Assembly (NCBI RefSeq): GCF_000184745.1
Contig: NC_014931.1
Location: 3,720,001-3,784,000, forward strand
Length of the DNA stretch: 64,000 nt
Direction of reading: 5' to 3'
Origin: Variovorax paradoxus EPS
Lineage (GTDB): Bacteria; Pseudomonadota; Gammaproteobacteria; Burkholderiales; Burkholderiaceae_C
Every line of letters begins with the position of its first letter. Position 1 is the first letter of the stretch. Position numbers and translations under genes: made by a program. The notes beneath the pieces are model-generated. The model was not told the origin of the DNA. It ran no database searches and saw only the letters and a program-made list of their open reading frames with translations. Positions 61,634-64,000 of the stretch are shown here, piece by piece.

Positions 61634-63006
61634 TTCGCGACGGTCCAGCTCGTGCCAGTGGGCGAATCCTTGAGCACGATGCCCTGCTCAAGCAATCCCT
61701 GGCGGATGCGATCGGCTTCGGCGAAATTCTTCGCGGCCTTGGCGGCGGCACGCGCATCGATCTGCGCCTGGATGGCCGCATCGTCGAGCGTTGCGCCTGC
61801 GCGGAGGAAACTCTTCGGGTCGCTTTGCAATATCTGCACGCACCCACCCAGCGCCTTCAGCAGCCCGGCCTGCGTGGCCGAGCGCGTGCGGTTGACTTCA
61901 CCCGCCAGGTCGAACAGCACGGCCACCGCTTCGGGCGTTGCGAAATCTTCGTCCATCGCGGCCTTGAAGCGCGCGGCATATGGATCGGTCCAGTCGATCG
62001 TCACCTCGGCCGGCGCGACCAGGTCCAGCGCCGTATACAGGCGCTTGAGCGAATTGCGCGCGTCGTCCAGATGCACGTCGCTGTAGTTGAGCGGCCGACG
62101 GTAGTGCGCGCGCAGCACGAAGAAGCGGATGGTCTCGGCGTCGTACTTCTTCAGCACGTCGCGGATCAGGAAGAAGTTGCCCAGGCTCTTGGACATCTTC
62201 TCGTTGTCGGTCACGATGAAGCCGTTGTGCATCCAGTAGTTGGACAGCGGCTTGTCGTTGGCGCCTTCGCTCTGCGCGATTTCATTTTCGTGGTGCGGGA
62301 ACTGCAGGTCTTCGCCGCCGCCGTGGATGTCGAGTGTTTCGCCCAGCAGCGCGCAGGCCATGGCCGAGCACTCGATGTGCCAGCCCGGACGGCCAGCGCC
62401 GAACTCGCTGGCCCACTTCACCTCTTCGGGCTCGCTCGCCTTCGCGCTCTTCCAGAGCACGGGGTCGAGTGGGTCGTCCTTGCCGTCGAGCACGGCCACG
62501 CGCTCGCCCGCATGCAGCTCGTCGATCGACTTGCCGCTCAGCTTGCCGTAGCCGGGGAACTTGCGGATGGCGTAGTTAACGTCGCCGTTCTCGGCGCGAT
62601 AAGCCAGGCCCTTCTTCTCGAGCGTGCCGATCATCGACAGCATCTGCGGGATGTAGTCGGTGGCGCGTGGCTCGTGCGTGGGGCGCGCGATGCCCAGCGC
62701 ATCGGCGTCTTCGTGCAGCGCGTCGATCATGCGATCGGTCAACGCGCGGATGCTCTCGCCGTTTTCCACGGCGCGGCGAATGATCTTGTCGTCGATGTCG
62801 GTGATGTTGCGCACGTAGGTCACGTCGAAGCCGCTGGCCTTGAGCCAGCGCTGCACCACGTCGAAGGCGATCATCGAGCGGGCATGGCCCAGGTGGCAAT
62901 AGTCGTAGACCGTCATGCCGCAAACGTACATGCGCACCTTGCCAGGTTGCAATGGGGAGAATTCCTCCAATTCACGCGACAGCGTGTTGTAGATGCGCAG
63001 ACTCAT
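61630..63006 (-). CDS. cysS: Cysteinyl-tRNA synthetase
   Basis: This 458-residue class I synthetase charges tRNA-Cys. It has zinc-site Cys29 in [20 protein letters not shown], where HLGH (38-41) is the HIGH box. The second zinc ligands lie in [16 protein letters not shown] and [13 protein letters not shown]. The KMSKS loop appears as [16 protein letters not shown]. The length is normal and the start ATG 63006 gives the usual MSLRIYNTL. It heads the minus-strand operon and is divergent from the TPR gene by 202 bases. Confidence 0.97.
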   Translation of the reverse strand: MSLRIYNTLSRELEEFSPLQPGKVRMYVCGMTVYDYCHLGHARSMIAFDVVQRWLKASGFDVTYVRNITDIDDKIIRRAVENGESIRALTDRMIDALHEDADALGIARPTHEPRATDYIPQMLSMIGTLEKKGLAYRAENGDVNYAIRKFPGYGKLSGKSIDELHAGERVAVLDGKDDPLDPVLWKSAKASEPEEVKWASEFGAGRPGWHIECSAMACALLGETLDIHGGGEDLQFPHHENEIAQSEGANDKPLSNYWMHNGFIVTDNEKMSKSLGNFFLIRDVLKKYDAETIRFFVLRAHYRRPLNYSDVHLDDARNSLKRLYTALDLVAPAEVTIDWTDPYAARFKAAMDEDFATPEAVAVLFDLAGEVNRTRSATQAGLLKALGGCVQILQSDPKSFLRAGATLDDAAIQAQIDARAAAKAAKNFAEADRIRQGLLEQGIVLKDSPTGTSWTVAK

Positions 63007-63208
63007 GAGACTCGGAAAGCGTCGCTTCGCGCACGTGCGGCACGGGCGAACGACGGGGTATTTCAGGGGTGACGGGGACAGTGGCCACGAGGGGTTGGAC
63101 ATGGCCCCTCGGCTACAATGCCACGCAGTATAAACGGCCGCCGCAGCCTGCTGCCGCGTCCCTCCCGGGTGTTCTCCAGGCCCGCATTCCCCTATCTGCC
63201 GAGGCTTC

Positions 63209-63799
63209 ATGAAGCACGCCGTGTTCTCCAAACTCTCCATCGCCTTCGCACTCCTGTTCAGCCTGTGGGGTTCCGTTGCGCATGCCAACGAGTACGACGA
63301 AGTGAACCTTCTGCTGCGTCAAGGCAAGGCCACCGAAGCGCTCGCCAAGGCCGACACCTACATCGCCGGCAAGCCGCGCGATCCGCAGATGCGCTTTCTG
63401 CGCGGCGTGATCCTCACCGAGCAGAACAAGCAGCCCGAGGCCATCATCGCCTTCACCCAGCTCACGCAGGATTTCCCCGAGCTGCCCGAGCCCTACAACA
63501 ACCTCGCGGCGCTGTATGCCTCGCAAAGCAAGTTCGACCAGGCACGCGCCGCGCTCGAATCGGCGATCAAGCTCAACCCCAACTACGCCACCGCGCACGA
63601 GAACCTCGGCGACGTTTATGCGCGCCTCGCGGCACAGGAATACGTGAAGGCGCAGCAGTTCGCCAGCACCAACGCCAGCGTCGCGCCCAAGCTCTTGCTC
63701 ATCCGCCAGATCTTCTCGTCGAAGGCCGAGGCCGAAGCCGCCGCGCTGCCGGCTGCACCTGTGGTCATCCGCAAGCCGGTCGGCAAGTCCAGCAAGTAA
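63209..63799 (+). CDS. Exported tetratricopeptide-repeat protein
   Basis: This 196-residue periplasmic protein begins with a signal peptide ([18 protein letters not shown]). About three TPR units follow: [40 protein letters not shown] and [23 protein letters not shown] proteins are adaptors in assembly complexes. Its partner is unknown. In betaproteobacteria a TPR gene of this kind usually sits between cysS and cyclophilin genes, which fits here. Confidence 0.87.
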   Translation: MKHAVFSKLSIAFALLFSLWGSVAHANEYDEVNLLLRQGKATEALAKADTYIAGKPRDPQMRFLRGVILTEQNKQPEAIIAFTQLTQDFPELPEPYNNLAALYASQSKFDQARAALESAIKLNPNYATAHENLGDVYARLAAQEYVKAQQFASTNASVAPKLLLIRQIFSSKAEAEAAALPAAPVVIRKPVGKSSK

Positions 63800-63878
63800 G
63801 CCGCTGCCGGCACGGGCGGTGCGACGACGCGTTCGTTGCACCGCCCCCGCCCTCCTCTTTTCGCAAACGGAGCATCAC

Positions 63879-64000
63879 TTGACGATCCACGCCCTTTCAA
63901 GACTCAGCCGCCGCAACGCCTTCATCCTGGCCGCGGCCATCGGCTTCGCCGCCACCGGCTACGCGCAGCAAACCGCACCGCGCGTGAAGCTCGCCACCTC
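63879..64000 (+). CDS. Probable exported peptidyl-prolyl isomerase (cyclophilin), 5' end only
   Basis: The frame opens with a TTG at 63879 preceded by ACGGAG. It encodes a signal peptide (NAFILAAAIGFAATGYAQ) followed by TAPRVKLAT as the window ends. RVKLAT is how exported cyclophilins of this group begin, and the order cysS, TPR, cyclophilin is common in relatives. Only about 40 residues are visible, so the identity is an inference. Confidence 0.6.
   Translation, partial: MTIHALSRLSRRNAFILAAAIGFAATGYAQQTAPRVKLAT

Overview
The window is high-GC, gene-dense bacterial chromosome. The gene set points to a soil-type betaproteobacterium of the Comamonadaceae, most like Variovorax: a Bug/TctC-type tripartite carrier, many organosulfur-scavenging flavin enzymes, a Gram-negative porin, and a cysS/accA/tilS/lysC block. 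This placement is inferred from gene content and style; there is no rRNA gene to confirm it.

Layout. 1-2577: the end of an RND efflux pump and a broken acyltransferase. 2578-7957: a divergent tricarboxylate carrier (tctCBA, minus) and its two-component system (tctDE, plus). 7968-12819: hslR, a PPK2 kinase, small exported proteins, a small cytochrome c and an orphan 7TM sensor kinase. 12900-16478: an isoquinoline-oxidoreductase-type molybdenum enzyme (iorAB) with a divergent Crp/Fnr regulator. 16690-24004: a MarR regulator, a peptide-type ABC importer and an amidase in one operon. 24136-25605: a lipoprotein and a YjiK-like protein.

25560-46552 is the centre of interest, a sulfur-scavenging island of 19 genes. 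One minus-strand operon runs msuE, sfnG, then a branched-chain-amino-acid-type ABC importer. A second runs from a sugar-type (CUT1-like) ABC importer through two SfnB-type flavin enzymes to an NtaA/DmoA-type monooxygenase. A third carries ssuD/msuD and an msuC-like gene. Divergent from it are another MsuC/SfnB-like enzyme and sfnR, a sigma54 activator. The three minus-strand operons each have a sigma54 (-24/-12) promoter, and the control regions carry an inverted repeat, TGCTG-N6-CAGCA, in seven perfect copies. I predict this is the SfnR binding site. Together the enzymes could take dimethyl sulfone to methanesulfinate (SfnG), methanesulfonate (MsuC-like) and sulfite (MsuD), with FMNH2 from MsuE. 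The two importers and the extra monooxygenases would widen the substrate range.

46701-53874: a TetR regulator convergent with a five-gene minus-strand operon: porin, FAD lactone oxidase, MFS carrier, PLP enzyme and an aldehyde dehydrogenase of the coniferyl type. I do not recognise the pathway. 54243-56687: a small lipoprotein coupled to a Tat-exported phospholipase C; its leader is a near copy of the porin leader. 56996-57627: a frameshifted ABC ATPase remnant beside tRNA-Ser(GCT). 57654-64000: housekeeping genes lysC, tilS, accA, a DNA glycosylase and cysS on the minus strand, then a TPR protein and the start of a probable cyclophilin on the plus strand.
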